Positions 37,374 to 48,686 are shown, counted from the first letter of the stretch. The stretch is 64,000 nucleotides of DNA from Pseudomonas putida (GCF_022627325.1 NZ_JAETZZ010000006.1:234774-298773); one strand, 5' to 3'. Notes: generated from the letters alone by a model not told the origin. A program made the numbers and translations.

Positions 37374-38519
37374 GTGCAGATCCAGGGTCACTATGAGCTG
37401 AAGTTCGAGGCAGTGCGCGAAGCGTTCGCGGCATTGTTCGATGATCCTCAGGAGCGCGGCGCCGCGCTGTGCATTCAAGTCGGTGGCGAGACGGTAATCG
37501 ACCTTTGGGCGGGCAGTGCCGACAAAGACGGCCAGCAGGCCTGGCACAGCGATACCCTCGCCAATCTGTTCTCCTGCACCAAGACGTTCACTGCCGTCAC
37601 GGCGCTGCAGCTGGTCGGTGAGGGCAAGCTGGCGCTGGATGCGCCGGTGGCGCGCTATTGGCCAGCGTTTGCCCAGGCAGGCAAGGAGAGCGTCACCCTG
37701 CGCCAACTGCTCAGCCACAGGGCGGGTTTGCCCGCTATCCGCGAGCTGCTGCCAGCAGAGGCCCTGTATGACTGGCAAACCATGGTCGATGCACTGGCCG
37801 CCGAGACACCTTGGTGGGCGCCGGGTACCGCGCATGGCTATGCCGCCATCACCTACGGCTGGCTGATCGGCGAGTTGATCCGCCGCGCCGATGGCCGTGG
37901 CCCAGGGGAGTCGATCGTGGCGCGTACCGCGAGGCCGCTGGGGCTCGACTTCCACGTAGGCCTGGCGGACGATGAATTCCACCGTGTGGCGCATATTGCG
38001 CGCGGCAAGGGCAACGCCGGCGATGCCGCCGCCCAGCGCTTGCTGCAGGTGACCATGCGTGAGCCCGAGGCGTTGTCTACCCGTGCGTTCACCAACCCGC
38101 CGGCCATCCTCACCAGTACCAACAAGCCTGAGTGGCGCCGCATGCAGCAACCGGCGGCCAATGGCCACGGCAATGCCCGTAGCCTGGCGGGTTTCTACGC
38201 CGGCCTGCTCGACGGCAGCCTGCTTGAGTCCGAGCTGCTCGATGAACTGACGCGTGAACACAGCATCGGCGAGGATCGCACCCTGCTGACCAAGACCCGT
38301 TTCGGCCTTGGCTGCATGCTGGACCAGCCCACCGTGGCCAACGCCACTTTCGGCCTGGGGGCGCGGGCCTTTGGCCATCCCGGCGCAGGGGGGTCGGTGG
38401 GTTTTGCCGACCCCGAGCACGACGTTGCTTTCGGTTTCGTGGTCAATACCCTCGGCCCTTACGTGCTCATGGATCCCAGGGCCCAGCAACTGGTGCGTGT
38501 CCTTGGCACTTGCCTTTGA
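37374..38519 (+). CDS. Serine beta-lactamase-like esterase (family VIII, EstB type)
   Basis: A 381-residue serine hydrolase of the class C beta-lactamase fold. The nucleophile motif SxxK is S67-C-T-K70, and the tyrosine motif is HGYAAITYG. No clear signal peptide is present, so it is probably cytoplasmic, and more likely an esterase than a beta-lactamase. The GTG at 37374 is chosen because the EstB-like N terminus begins there; GGAG lies nine bases upstream. Confidence 0.85.
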   Translation: MQIQGHYELKFEAVREAFAALFDDPQERGAALCIQVGGETVIDLWAGSADKDGQQAWHSDTLANLFSCTKTFTAVTALQLVGEGKLALDAPVARYWPAFAQAGKESVTLRQLLSHRAGLPAIRELLPAEALYDWQTMVDALAAETPWWAPGTAHGYAAITYGWLIGELIRRADGRGPGESIVARTARPLGLDFHVGLADDEFHRVAHIARGKGNAGDAAAQRLLQVTMREPEALSTRAFTNPPAILTSTNKPEWRRMQQPAANGHGNARSLAGFYAGLLDGSLLESELLDELTREHSIGEDRTLLTKTRFGLGCMLDQPTVANATFGLGARAFGHPGAGGSVGFADPEHDVAFGFVVNTLGPYVLMDPRAQQLVRVLGTCL

Positions 38520-38618
38520 TCGGGTAACGCGGGTATTGCGCAATCCCTTTGACTATCCTCAATGCCAACGCCTCGAATGTGTGGGCAAAATTTCTTTCTA
38601 TTTCATGGTGTATCGCTG

Positions 38619-39602
38619 ATGTCTTCACATAAAACCTTAGCTCTCGCCCTGTGCCTGACCGCCATGACCGGCTGCGCCAGCCATTCCCAGGATGCCTCCA
38701 AGGGCGGCCTCAGCAACTGGTGGCCATTCGGTTCGGACGAGGTCGCCGAGCAGGAAGTGAAGCAGGCCGTTACCGAAAAAGTCGCCAAGGCCGATGCCAA
38801 GTCCGAGAGCGCCAGCCGCTGGTGGTGGCCATTTGGCGGTGACGACAAGCAGGCCAAGGGCCCGGTTGTGCCAAAAATTGACGAAAAGGCCACTCAGGCC
38901 TGGCTCGATCAGTACGAGCCAAAGCTGCGTGAAGCGATCAAGGACAGCAAGCTGGAGTTGGAGCGCCGCGAGAATGTGCTGGTGGTGACCCTCCCGGCTG
39001 ACAGCTCCTACAACCCGGATCGTCCGAACATGCTGCTGCCCATGAGCCTGGGCCCGATTACCCGTGTGGCCAAGGCTGTCGAGGGCGATCCCAAGACTGC
39101 CGTGCTGGTGCTTGGCCACGCCGACACCAGCGGTGCTGCGGCTACTAACCAGAAGCTCAGCCTGGAGCGCGCCGCTTCGGTGTCGGCGATTTTCCGCTTG
39201 AGCGGTTTGAACCGTGACCGCCTGTCCCTCAAGGGCATGGGTTCGGAAATGCCGCGGGCAGCGAACGACAGCGTTGAAGGCCGTGCCCTGAACCGCCGCG
39301 TGGAGATGATGCTGACCCCGCAGAACACCATGCTTGCCTTGATGGCTAAGTATCAGCGTCCAGCGCCGGCACCGAGCACGATGGTAGCTGTCCAGGACAC
39401 CAAGGCACCTGCCACCAAGCCAGCCGAGACCAAGCCAGCCGCCAAGGCAGCGGCCAAACCTGCTGCGAAGAAGCCTGTAGCCAAAGCCAAGGCATCGACT
39501 AAAACCGCCGCTAAAAAGAAAGCCGCGCCGGCCAAGCCCGCGGCCAAGAAAGCTACCGCCGAGAAAAAAGTAGCCGCCAATAGCCCTGCGAAGACCAACT
39601 GA
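38619..39602 (+). CDS. OmpA-family lipoprotein with a Lys/Ala-rich tail
   Basis: A 327-residue lipoprotein with lipobox MTGC (C19), a Trp-rich repeat (NWWPFGSDE and [10 protein letters not shown], about residues 32-70), an OmpA domain (about 140-235; [21 protein letters not shown] and [10 protein letters not shown]), and a C-terminal tail of about 60 residues of [12 protein letters not shown] type that resembles AlgP or histone H1. It starts 99 bp after the esterase gene and ends 19 bp before pdxH. The ribosome site is weak. Confidence 0.85.
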   Translation: MSSHKTLALALCLTAMTGCASHSQDASKGGLSNWWPFGSDEVAEQEVKQAVTEKVAKADAKSESASRWWWPFGGDDKQAKGPVVPKIDEKATQAWLDQYEPKLREAIKDSKLELERRENVLVVTLPADSSYNPDRPNMLLPMSLGPITRVAKAVEGDPKTAVLVLGHADTSGAAATNQKLSLERAASVSAIFRLSGLNRDRLSLKGMGSEMPRAANDSVEGRALNRRVEMMLTPQNTMLALMAKYQRPAPAPSTMVAVQDTKAPATKPAETKPAAKAAAKPAAKKPVAKAKASTKTAAKKKAAPAKPAAKKATAEKKVAANSPAKTN

Positions 39603-39621
39603 TCGTCAAGGAAACGCAGCC

Positions 39622-40269
39622 ATGACCCAATCCCTGGCCGATATGCGCCGCGACTACACCCGTGATGGCCTGGCTGAAGCCCAGGCGCCGGGCGAGCCGT
39701 TCGCTTTGTTCCACCAGTGGTTCGCCGATGCGGTGAAGACCGAGCAGCCACCGGTGGAGGCCAACGCCATGACGCTCGCCACGGTCGACGGTGATGGCCG
39801 TCCCCATTGCCGTGTATTGCTGCTCAAGGGGCTCGATGACCGCGGCTTCACCTTCTTTACCAACTACGACAGCGCCAAGGGCCAGCAACTCCTGGCCAAC
39901 CCCTACGCTGCCATGACCTTTTTCTGGCCGGCGCTGGAGCGTCAGGTGCGCATCGAAGGGCGTGTGGAAAAGGTTACACCTCAAGAGTCGGATGACTACT
40001 ACCAGGTCCGTCCACTGGGTAGCCGCCTTGGCGCATGGGCTTCACCGCAAAGCCGGGTGATCGCCAGCCGCGAGGCGCTAGAAGGGCTGGTGAAGGCCAC
40101 TGAAGCCCGGTTCTGCAACACCCAGCCACACTGCCCCGAGCATTGGGGAGGCTACCGCGTGCTGCCGGAGCGCATCGAGTTCTGGCAGGGACGGGCGAGC
40201 CGGCTGCATGATCGGCTGAACTATCGATGGGTCGATGGCCAGTGGCTGCGCGAGCGCCTGGCGCCGTAG
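39622..40269 (+). CDS. pdxH: Pyridoxamine 5'-phosphate oxidase
   Basis: A 215-residue FMN-dependent oxidase that makes pyridoxal 5'-phosphate. Conserved segments are [59 protein letters not shown] and the C-terminal [16 protein letters not shown] precedes the ATG. Normal length. Confidence 0.96.
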   Translation: MTQSLADMRRDYTRDGLAEAQAPGEPFALFHQWFADAVKTEQPPVEANAMTLATVDGDGRPHCRVLLLKGLDDRGFTFFTNYDSAKGQQLLANPYAAMTFFWPALERQVRIEGRVEKVTPQESDDYYQVRPLGSRLGAWASPQSRVIASREALEGLVKATEARFCNTQPHCPEHWGGYRVLPERIEFWQGRASRLHDRLNYRWVDGQWLRERLAP

Positions 40270-40277
40270 GGTGCGGG

Positions 40278-40294
40278 GGGCTGCTTGGCAGCCC
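40278..40294 (+). repeat. GGGCTGC palindrome after pdxH
   Basis: GGGCTGC at 40278-40284 and GCAGCCC at 40288-40294 around TTG. Same core as the elements near 8152, 16782 and 43582. No T run follows. Confidence 0.6.
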
Positions 40295-40468
40295 TGCATG
40301 CCGTTAGCACTTCAATGCAGTAAACCCTGACTATCTTCTGTCTAGATTTCCAGGCCCGGCTCGGAGGCTGTACCGTAGCTGAACGGAAATATTTTTTATG
40401 GCTTTGCTATCGTGACAGCCGTCGAAGTGCAGCGTCTAATGGACACCTGACTTATGGAGACTTTACCC

Positions 40469-40933
40469 ATGCGTAAATCCGCTTTGCTGGTGGCGACGTT
40501 CACCACCCTGTCGTTGCTGTTGGGCGGCTGTGCTTCCAGCCTGACCGGCGACAGCTACTCCCGTGATGAGGCCCGTCGCGTGCAGACCGTGCGCATGGGG
40601 ACCATCGAGTCCCTGCGCCCGGTCAAGATCGAAGGCACCAAAACCCCTATCGGCGGCGGTGCAGGCGCAATCGTCGGTGGTGTTGCCGGCAGTGCCATCG
40701 GTGGTGGCCGTGGCAGTATCGTTGCTGCGGTAATCGGCGCCGTGGCGGGTGGCCTGGCGGGTTCCGCTGCCGAAGAAGGCATCACCCGCACCCAAGGTGT
40801 CGAAATCACCGTGCGTGAGGACGATGGCAGCATGCGCGCCTACGTGCAGGCCGTGCAGGAGAACGAAATCTTCCGCGTCGGTGAGCGTGTGCGCATCATG
40901 ACAGTCGACGGTACCAGCCGCGTTACGCACTGA
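40469..40933 (+). CDS. Glycine-zipper outer-membrane lipoprotein (SlyB/Pcp-like)
   Basis: A 154-residue lipoprotein with lipobox LLGGC (C21), a glycine-zipper 2TM segment of about 45 residues (GGGAGAIVGGVAGSAIGGG onward) and a C-terminal beta domain (VREDDGSMRAYVQAVQEN). Members help maintain outer-membrane integrity. GGAG is nine bases upstream of the ATG, and a strong terminator follows. Confidence 0.9.
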   Translation: MRKSALLVATFTTLSLLLGGCASSLTGDSYSRDEARRVQTVRMGTIESLRPVKIEGTKTPIGGGAGAIVGGVAGSAIGGGRGSIVAAVIGAVAGGLAGSAAEEGITRTQGVEITVREDDGSMRAYVQAVQENEIFRVGERVRIMTVDGTSRVTH

Positions 40934-40946
40934 TTGCGGCAAAAAC

Positions 40947-40984
40947 AAAACCCCGAACTGGCCAGGCCCGTTCGGGGTTTTTTA
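40947..40984 (+). terminator. Strong terminator after the glycine-zipper gene
   Basis: AAAACCCCGAAC at 40947-40958 pairs with GTTCGGGGTTTT at 40970-40981, continuing into a T run. The A run on the left could also serve minus-strand transcripts. Confidence 0.9.
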
Positions 40985-41052
40985 TTGGCCTGTCCTGGCC
41001 CTGTCGCTGGCAATCCGGCTCCAGGCTTCAGGCTGGGGTAGGCGCTGGCGGC

Positions 41053-42660
41053 TTACAGCCCGAGGATGTCCCGCGCCACGGCCTCGGCAATGCGAATGCC
41101 ATCCACGCCCGCCGAGAGGATGCCCCCGGCATACCCGGCACCCTCACCTGCAGGGAACAGCCCCTTCACGTTCAGGCTCTGGTAATCCGTGCCGCGGGTA
41201 ATGCGCAGCGGCGAGGAGGTACGTGTCTCGATCCCGGTGAGCACAGCGTCATGCAGGTTGTAGCCTTTGATCTGTCGATCGAAGGCTGGCAGCGCCTCGC
41301 GGATTGCCTCGATGGCGAAAGCCGGCAAACTTGGCGCCAGGTCACCCAAGGTCACGCCCGGCTTGTAGGACGGCTCGACGCTACCCAGCGCGGTGGAGGG
41401 TTTGCCTGCCACGAAGTCGCCGACCAGCTGCGCCGGTGCCTGGTAGTTGCTGCCGCCCATCACGTAGGCATGCGCTTCCAGGCGCTCCTGCAGTTCGATA
41501 CCGGCCAGCGGGCCGCCCGGGTAATCGCGCTCAGGGTCGATACCGACCACGATGCCGGAGTTGGCGTTGCGCTCGTTACGCGAATACTGGCTCATGCCAT
41601 TGGTAACGACGCGGCCTGGTTCGCTGGTGGCTGCGACCACGGTGCCGCCGGGGCACATGCAGAAGCTGTACACAGAGCGGCCGTTCTTGGCGTGGTACAC
41701 CAGCTTGTAGTCAGCGGCACCCAATTTCGGGTGGCCGGCATATTTGCCAAGGCGCGCCTTGTCGATCAGCGTTTGCGGGTGCTCGATACGGAAGCCCACC
41801 GAGAACGGCTTGGCCTCCATGAACACGCCTTTGCCGTGCAGCATGCGGAAGGTATCGCGGGCGCTGTGGCCCAGGGCAAGCACCACATGGCGCGACTGCA
41901 ACTGCTCGCCGCTCTCCAGCACCACGCCGCTCAGTTGGCCATCGTCGAGCAACAGGTCGGTGACTTTCTCCTGGAAGCGCACTTCGCCGCCCAGGGCGAT
42001 GATGTCCTGGCGCATCTGCTCGACCATGCCGGTCAGGCGGAAAGTACCGATATGCGGCTTGTTGATGTAGAGGATCTCGTCCGGGGCACCGGCTTTGACG
42101 AACTCCTCCAGTACCTTGCGGCCATGGTGAAGCGGGTCCTTGATCTGGCTGTACAGCTTGCCGTCGGAGAAGGTCCCGGCACCGCCTTCGCCGAATTGTA
42201 CGTTGGACTCGGGGTTGAGCACGCTCTTGCGCCACAGGCCCCAGGTGTCCTTGGTGCGCTGGCGCACTTCCTTGCCACGCTCGAGAATGATCGGCTTGAA
42301 GCCCATCTGGGCCAGCAGCAGGCCGGCGATGATGCCGCACGGGCCGAAGCCGACCACGATCGGGCGCTCCTGCAGGTCGGCCGGTGCGTGGCCAACGAAC
42401 GTGTAGGTGACATCCGGCGCGACGGTGATGTTGCGGTCGTCAGCGAACTTGCTCAGCAGCTCCGCTTCGTTGCTGGTTTCAAGGTCGATGGTGTAGATGA
42501 ACAGCAGTTCGCTGTTCTTCTTGCGCGCATCGTAGCTGCGCTTGAACAGGTTGAAGCTGAGCAGTTGCTCATCACGGATGCCCAAGCGCTGAACAATGGC
42601 TTCGCGCAGCGCTTCGTCGGGATGGTCCAGGGGCAGCTTCAGTTCGGTGATTCGTAGCAT
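41053..42660 (-). CDS. FAD-dependent oxidoreductase (COG2509 type)
   Basis: A 535-residue flavoprotein. An N-terminal ferredoxin-like domain (about 1-85) precedes the FAD-binding GxGxxG-type motif VVGFGPCGIIAGLLLAQMG and downstream blocks EGGAGTFSDGKL and GEGAGYAGGILSAGVDG. This is the uncharacterised COG2509 dehydrogenase family; the substrate is unknown. The ATG at 42660 begins the expected MLRITELKLPLDH; an extension to 42684 is open. Confidence 0.88.
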   Translation of the reverse strand: MLRITELKLPLDHPDEALREAIVQRLGIRDEQLLSFNLFKRSYDARKKNSELLFIYTIDLETSNEAELLSKFADDRNITVAPDVTYTFVGHAPADLQERPIVVGFGPCGIIAGLLLAQMGFKPIILERGKEVRQRTKDTWGLWRKSVLNPESNVQFGEGGAGTFSDGKLYSQIKDPLHHGRKVLEEFVKAGAPDEILYINKPHIGTFRLTGMVEQMRQDIIALGGEVRFQEKVTDLLLDDGQLSGVVLESGEQLQSRHVVLALGHSARDTFRMLHGKGVFMEAKPFSVGFRIEHPQTLIDKARLGKYAGHPKLGAADYKLVYHAKNGRSVYSFCMCPGGTVVAATSEPGRVVTNGMSQYSRNERNANSGIVVGIDPERDYPGGPLAGIELQERLEAHAYVMGGSNYQAPAQLVGDFVAGKPSTALGSVEPSYKPGVTLGDLAPSLPAFAIEAIREALPAFDRQIKGYNLHDAVLTGIETRTSSPLRITRGTDYQSLNVKGLFPAGEGAGYAGGILSAGVDGIRIAEAVARDILGL

Positions 42661-42763
42661 GGCAGGGTCCAGTATCCCGGCCATGGGCGGCCGGCGGCTT
42701 TACACAAACCGCCAAGTATAAGCTGTTCGCCGCCCTGACTGGCAGGATAAAAGTGCCCGGCGA

Positions 42764-43438
42764 TCAGTTGTCGCGTGCACCGCCGTAGTAGCCGCAGCCC
42801 TGCAGGGTCTGGCCATCGATGCGCAGCTCGGCACGCAGGTGGTGCACGGCACCGGTGGCAGTATCGACGCAACGCTGGGGGGCAGCCCACAGTTCCACAT
42901 GCTGGCCGTTGGCTTCGCTGGTCAGGGTCAGGCCGCCGCCGGGCACTTCCTCTTCCAGGAAGGGCAGCGGCAATGGTTCCTTGCCAATGCGGTTGATCAC
43001 CATACCTTTGCCACTGGCCTTGACGTCCCACTCGGGCTCATGGCCGCTGGCGCGCAGGGTCAGTTGCTTGAAGTTGGGGTCTTCGCAGGCGCGGGTGGAC
43101 GGATCCAGGCGGTACAGGGTGCGCACCTCGAGCTGACCGTCGTTGTCGGCCTGCTTGCTGCCGGTGAGGCGCCCGCGCACATCGGCGAACAGTTTGTCAC
43201 CGGCGTCGTCTGCCAGGTTCGCGGCTTCCTGCAAAATGCCGGTGCCGGCGACATCCTTGATCACGAACCGGCGGGCTTCGTTGCAGGGCTTGAACAGCAA
43301 CTGGCCGCCACCGGCGCTCAACTCGCCCTGCATGCGTGTAGTACCGATGTTCGGGTCGCTTGGTGGCGCGGCCAGCATCTGGCAGCCGGCGAACAGTGGC
43401 AGCAGGGCGGTGAGTACGAGGGAAGGGGTGAGGCGCAT
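42764..43438 (-). CDS. Lipoprotein, COG3650-like
   Basis: A 224-residue lipoprotein with lipobox LFAGC (C19). The body has paired cysteines (FKPCNEARR and RACEDPN; QRCVDTATG and LQGCGYYGG) and the segment HEPEWDVKASGKGMVI, seen in COG3650 membrane-associated proteins and distantly like MliC. GGAG precedes the ATG at nine bases. Function unknown. Confidence 0.8.
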   Translation of the reverse strand: MRLTPSLVLTALLPLFAGCQMLAAPPSDPNIGTTRMQGELSAGGGQLLFKPCNEARRFVIKDVAGTGILQEAANLADDAGDKLFADVRGRLTGSKQADNDGQLEVRTLYRLDPSTRACEDPNFKQLTLRASGHEPEWDVKASGKGMVINRIGKEPLPLPFLEEEVPGGGLTLTSEANGQHVELWAAPQRCVDTATGAVHHLRAELRIDGQTLQGCGYYGGARDN

Positions 43439-43581
43439 GGGGCGGGGCTCCGGGATGCTTGCATGAAGTGCAGGCCACGGTACGCATGCCAGGCGCCGAT
43501 CACAAGAGGTGGGTACGGGCGGTGCATCTGCATCAGGCAGAAAATGGGTTGAAGCCCTGATGCCATTCAGGTGAGCGATTT

Positions 43582-43600
43582 GGGGCTGCGTAGCAGCCCC
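43582..43600. repeat. GGGGCTGC palindrome near the end of livF
   Basis: GGGGCTGC at 43582-43589 and GCAGCCCC at 43593-43600 around GTA, followed by ACGCTAACTGA. Read on the minus strand this is TCAGTTAGCGT then the palindrome, the same arrangement as at 8137-8168. It may act as the livF 3' end although no T run is seen. Confidence 0.6.
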
Positions 43601-43619
43601 GAAACGCTAACTGACAGCG

Positions 43620-44321
<702 letters not shown>

Positions 44322-45089
44322 TTACGCTTCCCCCAGGTAAGCTTTGATCACGTCAGGGTTGTCGCGAATTTCCTCCGGTGTGCCGTTTGCCAGGGGCGTG
44401 CCCTGGTTGATGACGACAATATGGTCGGAAATGCTCATCACCAGCTTCATGTCGTGTTCGATCAGCAGCACGGTGACATCGTGCGACTCTCGCAGATAAG
44501 CGATCAGCGCTTTGAGATCCTCGGTTTCCTTGGGGTTCAGGCCCGCTGCCGGCTCGTCGAGCATGATGATCCGCGGCTGGGTCATCATGCAGCGGGCGAT
44601 TTCCAGGCGGCGTTGCTGGCCGTAGGCGAGGGTGCCGGCGGTACGGTTGGCGAACTCGGTCAGGTTGACCTTCTCCAGCCAGTACTGCGCACGCTCCAAG
44701 GCCTCTTTCTCGCTGCGGCGGAAGCTTGGGGTCTTGAACAGGCCGGCCAAGAAGTTGGTGTTGAGGTGGCGGTGCTGGGCGATCAGCAGGTTTTCCAGCG
44801 CGGTCATCTCTTTGAACAGGCGCACGTTCTGGAAGGTCCGCACCACGCCCTTGCGGGCGATCTGGTGGCCGGCCAGCCCCTGGATCGGCTGGCCATCGAG
44901 CAGAATGGTGCCGCCGCTGGGTTTGTAGAAACCCGTCAGGCAGTTGAACACCGTGGTCTTGCCGGCGCCGTTCGGGCCGATCAGCGCCACCACCTGTTTT
45001 TCCTTGACGGTCAGGCCCACGCCGTTGACCGCCAACAAGCCGCCGAAGCGCATGCTCAGGCCGCTGACTTGCAGAATTTCGCGGCTCAT
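44322..45089 (-). CDS. livG: Branched-chain amino-acid ABC transporter ATPase LivG
   Basis: A 255-residue ABC ATPase. Walker A is [12 protein letters not shown], the signature-like segment is [15 protein letters not shown], and Walker B is [13 protein letters not shown]. Its ATG overlaps the livM stop (ATGA). Partner of LivF in the cytoplasmic face of the transporter. Confidence 0.97.
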   Translation of the reverse strand: MSREILQVSGLSMRFGGLLAVNGVGLTVKEKQVVALIGPNGAGKTTVFNCLTGFYKPSGGTILLDGQPIQGLAGHQIARKGVVRTFQNVRLFKEMTALENLLIAQHRHLNTNFLAGLFKTPSFRRSEKEALERAQYWLEKVNLTEFANRTAGTLAYGQQRRLEIARCMMTQPRIIMLDEPAAGLNPKETEDLKALIAYLRESHDVTVLLIEHDMKLVMSISDHIVVINQGTPLANGTPEEIRDNPDVIKAYLGEA

Positions 45090-46342
45090 CGACGCAGCTC
45101 CATGTGTGGACGTTGCATAGGCAGCAAGCCTTGCGGACGCCAGATCATCATCAACACCATCAGCGCACCGAACATCAGCATCCGGTATTCGCTGAACTCA
45201 CGCATCAGCTCAGGCAGCAGGATCATCACGATGGCCGCGAGGATCACGCCCAGTTGTGAGCCCATGCCGCCAAGCACGACGATGGCGAGGATGATCGCCG
45301 ACTCGATGAACGTGAACGACTCAGGTGTCACCAACCCTTGGCGGGCGGCGAAGAAGCTGCCGGCGAAACCGGCGAAGCAGGCGCCCAGGGTGAATGCCGA
45401 GAGCTTGATCACGGTCGGGTTCAGGCCCAACGCACGACAGGCGATCTCGTCTTCACGCAGCGCTTCCCAGGCTCGCCCGATCGGCATGCGCAGCAGGCGA
45501 TTGATGACGAACAGCGCCAACAGGGCCAGCAGCAGTGCCACCAGGTAGAGGAAGATGACCTTGTTGATCGAGTTGTACGGCAGCCCGAAGTACTCGTGGA
45601 AGGTCTGCATCCCCTCGGCGGCACGGCGCTCGAAGGTCAGGCCGAAGAGTTCCGGTTTGGGGATGTTGCTGATGCCGTTGGGGCCGCCGGTCCAGTCGGT
45701 CAGGTTGCGCAGGAACAGGCGGATGATCTCGCCAAAGCCCAGGGTCACGATCGCCAGGTAGTCACCGCGCAGGCGCAGCACCGGGAAGCCGAGCAGGAAG
45801 CCGAAGGTGGCGGCCATCAGGCCAGCGATCGGCAGGCATACCCAGAAGCTCCAGCCCAGATAGTGCGACAGCATCGCGTAGCTGTAGGCGCCGACAGCGT
45901 AGAAACCGACGTAACCCAGGTCCAGCAGGCCCGCCAGGCCGACCACGATGTTCAGCCCCAGGCCCAGCAACACGTAGATCAGGATCAGCGTGGCGATGTC
46001 GACGGCTCCGCGCGAGCCGAAGAACGGCCACACCAGCGCCACCACGATCAGGCCGATGATGATCCAGCGCTGCGTCTTGGGCAACGTCAGGAAATTGCTT
46101 ACCGCCGGCGGGATCAGCTTGCGATCCGAGCGGCGGCCCATCACCGAGCTCCACTGCCTGTCGAACAGCACACGCAGGAACATCAGCACCGAGCAGGCGG
46201 CGATGATGCCGATGGTGAACGAGCCCTGGGTGTGCACCACCAGGCTGATGCCATCGATGCTCAGTTTCAGGCCCAGCACCGGGAAGGCCACGGCCCACAC
46301 CAGCAAGGCGCTGAAGAACGCCTGTTTGAGATTTCTGTTCAT
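45086..46342 (-). CDS. livM: Branched-chain amino-acid ABC transporter permease LivM
   Basis: A 418-residue permease with about ten hydrophobic helices. The N-terminal 90 residues form an extra region seen in pseudomonad LivM. The conserved permease loop is [20 protein letters not shown]. It overlaps livH and livG by ATGA at both ends, so the set is translationally coupled. Confidence 0.96.
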   Translation of the reverse strand: MNRNLKQAFFSALLVWAVAFPVLGLKLSIDGISLVVHTQGSFTIGIIAACSVLMFLRVLFDRQWSSVMGRRSDRKLIPPAVSNFLTLPKTQRWIIIGLIVVALVWPFFGSRGAVDIATLILIYVLLGLGLNIVVGLAGLLDLGYVGFYAVGAYSYAMLSHYLGWSFWVCLPIAGLMAATFGFLLGFPVLRLRGDYLAIVTLGFGEIIRLFLRNLTDWTGGPNGISNIPKPELFGLTFERRAAEGMQTFHEYFGLPYNSINKVIFLYLVALLLALLALFVINRLLRMPIGRAWEALREDEIACRALGLNPTVIKLSAFTLGACFAGFAGSFFAARQGLVTPESFTFIESAIILAIVVLGGMGSQLGVILAAIVMILLPELMREFSEYRMLMFGALMVLMMIWRPQGLLPMQRPHMELRR

Positions 46343-47262
46343 ACTTTTTCAACCTCCGGGCGGCCGAGGATGCCGGTCGGCCGGAACAGCAGGACAAGAA
46401 CCAACAAGCCGAATGCCACCACGTCCTTGTACTGGTCGCCAAAGATGTCGGCGCCAAAGGCTTCGGCCACGCCCAGCACCAGGCCACCGAGCATCGCGCC
46501 CGGAATGCTGCCGATGCCGCCCAGTACCGCCGCGGTGAAGGCCTTCAGGCCCACCAGGAAACCGGCGTTGGGGTTGATCACGCCGTACTGCATGCTCAGC
46601 AGCACAGCCGCCACCGCCGCCAGCGCGGCACCGATGACGAAGGTCAGGGCGATGATGTTGTTGGTGTTGATGCCCAGCAGGTTGGCCATCTTGATGTCCT
46701 CGGCGCAGGCGCGGCAGGCGCGTCCCAGGCGAGAGCGGGAGATGAACAGGGTCAGCAGGGTCATGGCGACCAGGGTGACCACGAATACCAGGATCTGCAT
46801 GTAGCTGATCAGGACTTCTTCAGCACCGCCCGGCCCGAAGGAGAAGCTCCCGGGGATCAGGTTGGGGATGGATTTGTCCTTGGAATCCTGCGAAAGCAGC
46901 ACAGTGTTTTGCAGGAATATCGACATGCCGATGGCGGAAATCAGCGGGATCAGACGGTTGCTGTTGCGCAGGGGGCGGTAGGCAACCCGTTCGATGCTGT
47001 AGCCATAGGCGCTGGTGACGAAGATCGTCGCGACGAAGGCAACGGTCATCAGGATCGGTAGCGAATGGATACCCATCATGGCCAGCCCTGCGAGGGCGAT
47101 GAAGGCCACGTAGGACCCGATCATGTACACCTCGCCATGGGCGAAGTTGATCATGCCAATGATGCCGTACACCATCGTGTAACCGATGGCGATCAAGGCA
47201 TAGGTGCTGCCGATGGTCAATCCATTAACCAGTTGTTGGAAGAAATGGTAGATCTCAGGCAT
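46339..47262 (-). CDS. livH: Branched-chain amino-acid ABC transporter permease LivH
   Basis: A 307-residue permease matching BraD/LivH in size, with about eight helices. The N terminus has [20 protein letters not shown] and the cytoplasmic loop has [19 protein letters not shown]. The ATG at 47262 has AGGAG seven bases upstream; a longer open frame to 47397 lacks homology. Confidence 0.96.
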   Translation of the reverse strand: MPEIYHFFQQLVNGLTIGSTYALIAIGYTMVYGIIGMINFAHGEVYMIGSYVAFIALAGLAMMGIHSLPILMTVAFVATIFVTSAYGYSIERVAYRPLRNSNRLIPLISAIGMSIFLQNTVLLSQDSKDKSIPNLIPGSFSFGPGGAEEVLISYMQILVFVVTLVAMTLLTLFISRSRLGRACRACAEDIKMANLLGINTNNIIALTFVIGAALAAVAAVLLSMQYGVINPNAGFLVGLKAFTAAVLGGIGSIPGAMLGGLVLGVAEAFGADIFGDQYKDVVAFGLLVLVLLFRPTGILGRPEVEKV

Positions 47263-47390
47263 TACAGCGCTCCTAAAAACCTGATTTGCATTTCGCTGGC
47301 AGGGGTAGGCCAGGAAACCGCGAGTGACGGTTTTAAGATTTTCAGGTGAACCGGCCCCCGGATCGCGGGAGTCAGGTCCATGAACCTCGT

Positions 47391-47424
47391 AAAACAAAGC
47401 CCACTGCTCGCACAGTGGGCTTTT
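47391..47424 (-). terminator. Terminator or attenuator between braC and livH
   Basis: AAAGCCCACTG at 47396-47406 pairs with CAGTGGGCTTT at 47413-47423. On the minus strand it is followed by TTTGTTTTACG, 26 bp after the braC stop. Partial termination would give more binding protein than permease. Confidence 0.85.
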
Positions 47425-47448
47425 ACGGTCAGCTATTTAGTCACGCAG

Positions 47449-48564
47449 TTATTGAGGGGAGACTTCGGTCTTCGGCTTGCCGAAGTGCCATTCGTAGACC
47501 ACGAACTTGAAGTCTTTCAGGTCGCCTTTTTCGTCGAACGACAGCGTGCCGGTCGGGGTCTTGAAGGAGCCGGCGTGGATGGCGTCTGCCACCTTGTCGG
47601 TGTCTTCGGACTTGGCGGCCTCGATGCCTTTGGCGATCAGCTCCACGGCGGAGTAGGCCGGGAACACGAATGGACCGCTCGGGTCCTTCTTGTCAGCCTT
47701 GATGGCGTCGACGATGGCCTTGTTCTCAGGGTCGGCGTCGAACGACTTCGGCAGGGTGACCAGCAGGCCTTCGGAGGCGTTCTGGGCGATCTGCGAGATC
47801 GAGTCGTTACCCACGCCCTCTGGGCCCATGAACTTGGCGTCCAGGCCTTTTTCCTTCGCCTGGCGCAGGATCAGGCCCAGCTCTGGGTGGTAGCCGCCGT
47901 AGTAGACGAAGTCGACGTTGTTCTGCTTGAGCTTCTGGATGATCGAGGAGAAGTCCTTGTCACCAGCGTTCAGGCCTTCGAACACGGCAACCTTGGTGCC
48001 TTTCTTCTCCAGGGTTTGTTTGACCGCAGTGGCGATACCTTCGCCGTATTGCTGCTTGTCGTGCAGCACTGCAACGACCTTCGGCTTGACGTAATCGGCG
48101 ATGTAGTTGCCGGCGGCCGGGCCCTGGGCGCTGTCCAGGCCGATGGTGCGGAAGATCAGCTTGTAGCCACGGGCGGTGATTTCCGGCGAGGTGGCGGCCG
48201 GGGTGATCATGATCACGCCTTCGTCTTCGTAGATGTCGGACGCTGGCTGGGTGGAGCTGGAGCACAGGTGGCCGATGACGAACTTGACGCCGTCGTTGAC
48301 CACTTTGTTGGCGACTGCCACGGCCTGTTTAGGGTCGCAAGCGTCGTCGTATTCCTTGGCTTCAAGCATTTTGCCATCCACGCCACCTTTGGCGTTGATG
48401 TCCTTGATGGCCTGTTTCGCGCCGATGAACTGCATGTCGCCGTATTGGGTCACAGGACCCGTCTTGGGACCGGCGATGCCGATCTTGATGGTATCGGCGG
48501 CAAACGAATGGCTGGCTACCCCGGCCAGTACCATTGCGGCGAACAGCTTGGAAATCTTGATCAT
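47449..48564 (-). CDS. braC: Branched-chain amino-acid binding protein
   Basis: A 371-residue periplasmic binding protein of the Leu/Ile/Val type. The signal peptide ends SHSFAA-DT. Conserved stretches are IKIGIAGPKTGPVTQYG, a disulfide pair around DDACDPKQ and GHLCSSST, and GVIMITPAATSPE. First gene of the transporter operon. The leader contains a perfect 16-bp palindrome at 48687-48702. Confidence 0.96.
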   Translation of the reverse strand: MIKISKLFAAMVLAGVASHSFAADTIKIGIAGPKTGPVTQYGDMQFIGAKQAIKDINAKGGVDGKMLEAKEYDDACDPKQAVAVANKVVNDGVKFVIGHLCSSSTQPASDIYEDEGVIMITPAATSPEITARGYKLIFRTIGLDSAQGPAAGNYIADYVKPKVVAVLHDKQQYGEGIATAVKQTLEKKGTKVAVFEGLNAGDKDFSSIIQKLKQNNVDFVYYGGYHPELGLILRQAKEKGLDAKFMGPEGVGNDSISQIAQNASEGLLVTLPKSFDADPENKAIVDAIKADKKDPSGPFVFPAYSAVELIAKGIEAAKSEDTDKVADAIHAGSFKTPTGTLSFDEKGDLKDFKFVVYEWHFGKPKTEVSPQ

Positions 48565-48686
48565 AGTGCTCCACTCATTCTGTTGTAATTCTTATAGTCC
48601 TGGCGGCCAGGGCTACAGACCGGGCGGGACTCGCGGTATGGCCACGCCATACTGCATGCCCACCTTCCCCCGGAACATGTCCCGGA

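Noticed and set aside
41251..42657. A 468-codon open frame on the plus strand, opposite the COG2509 gene
   Set aside because: Shadow of a clearly recognisable flavoprotein gene.
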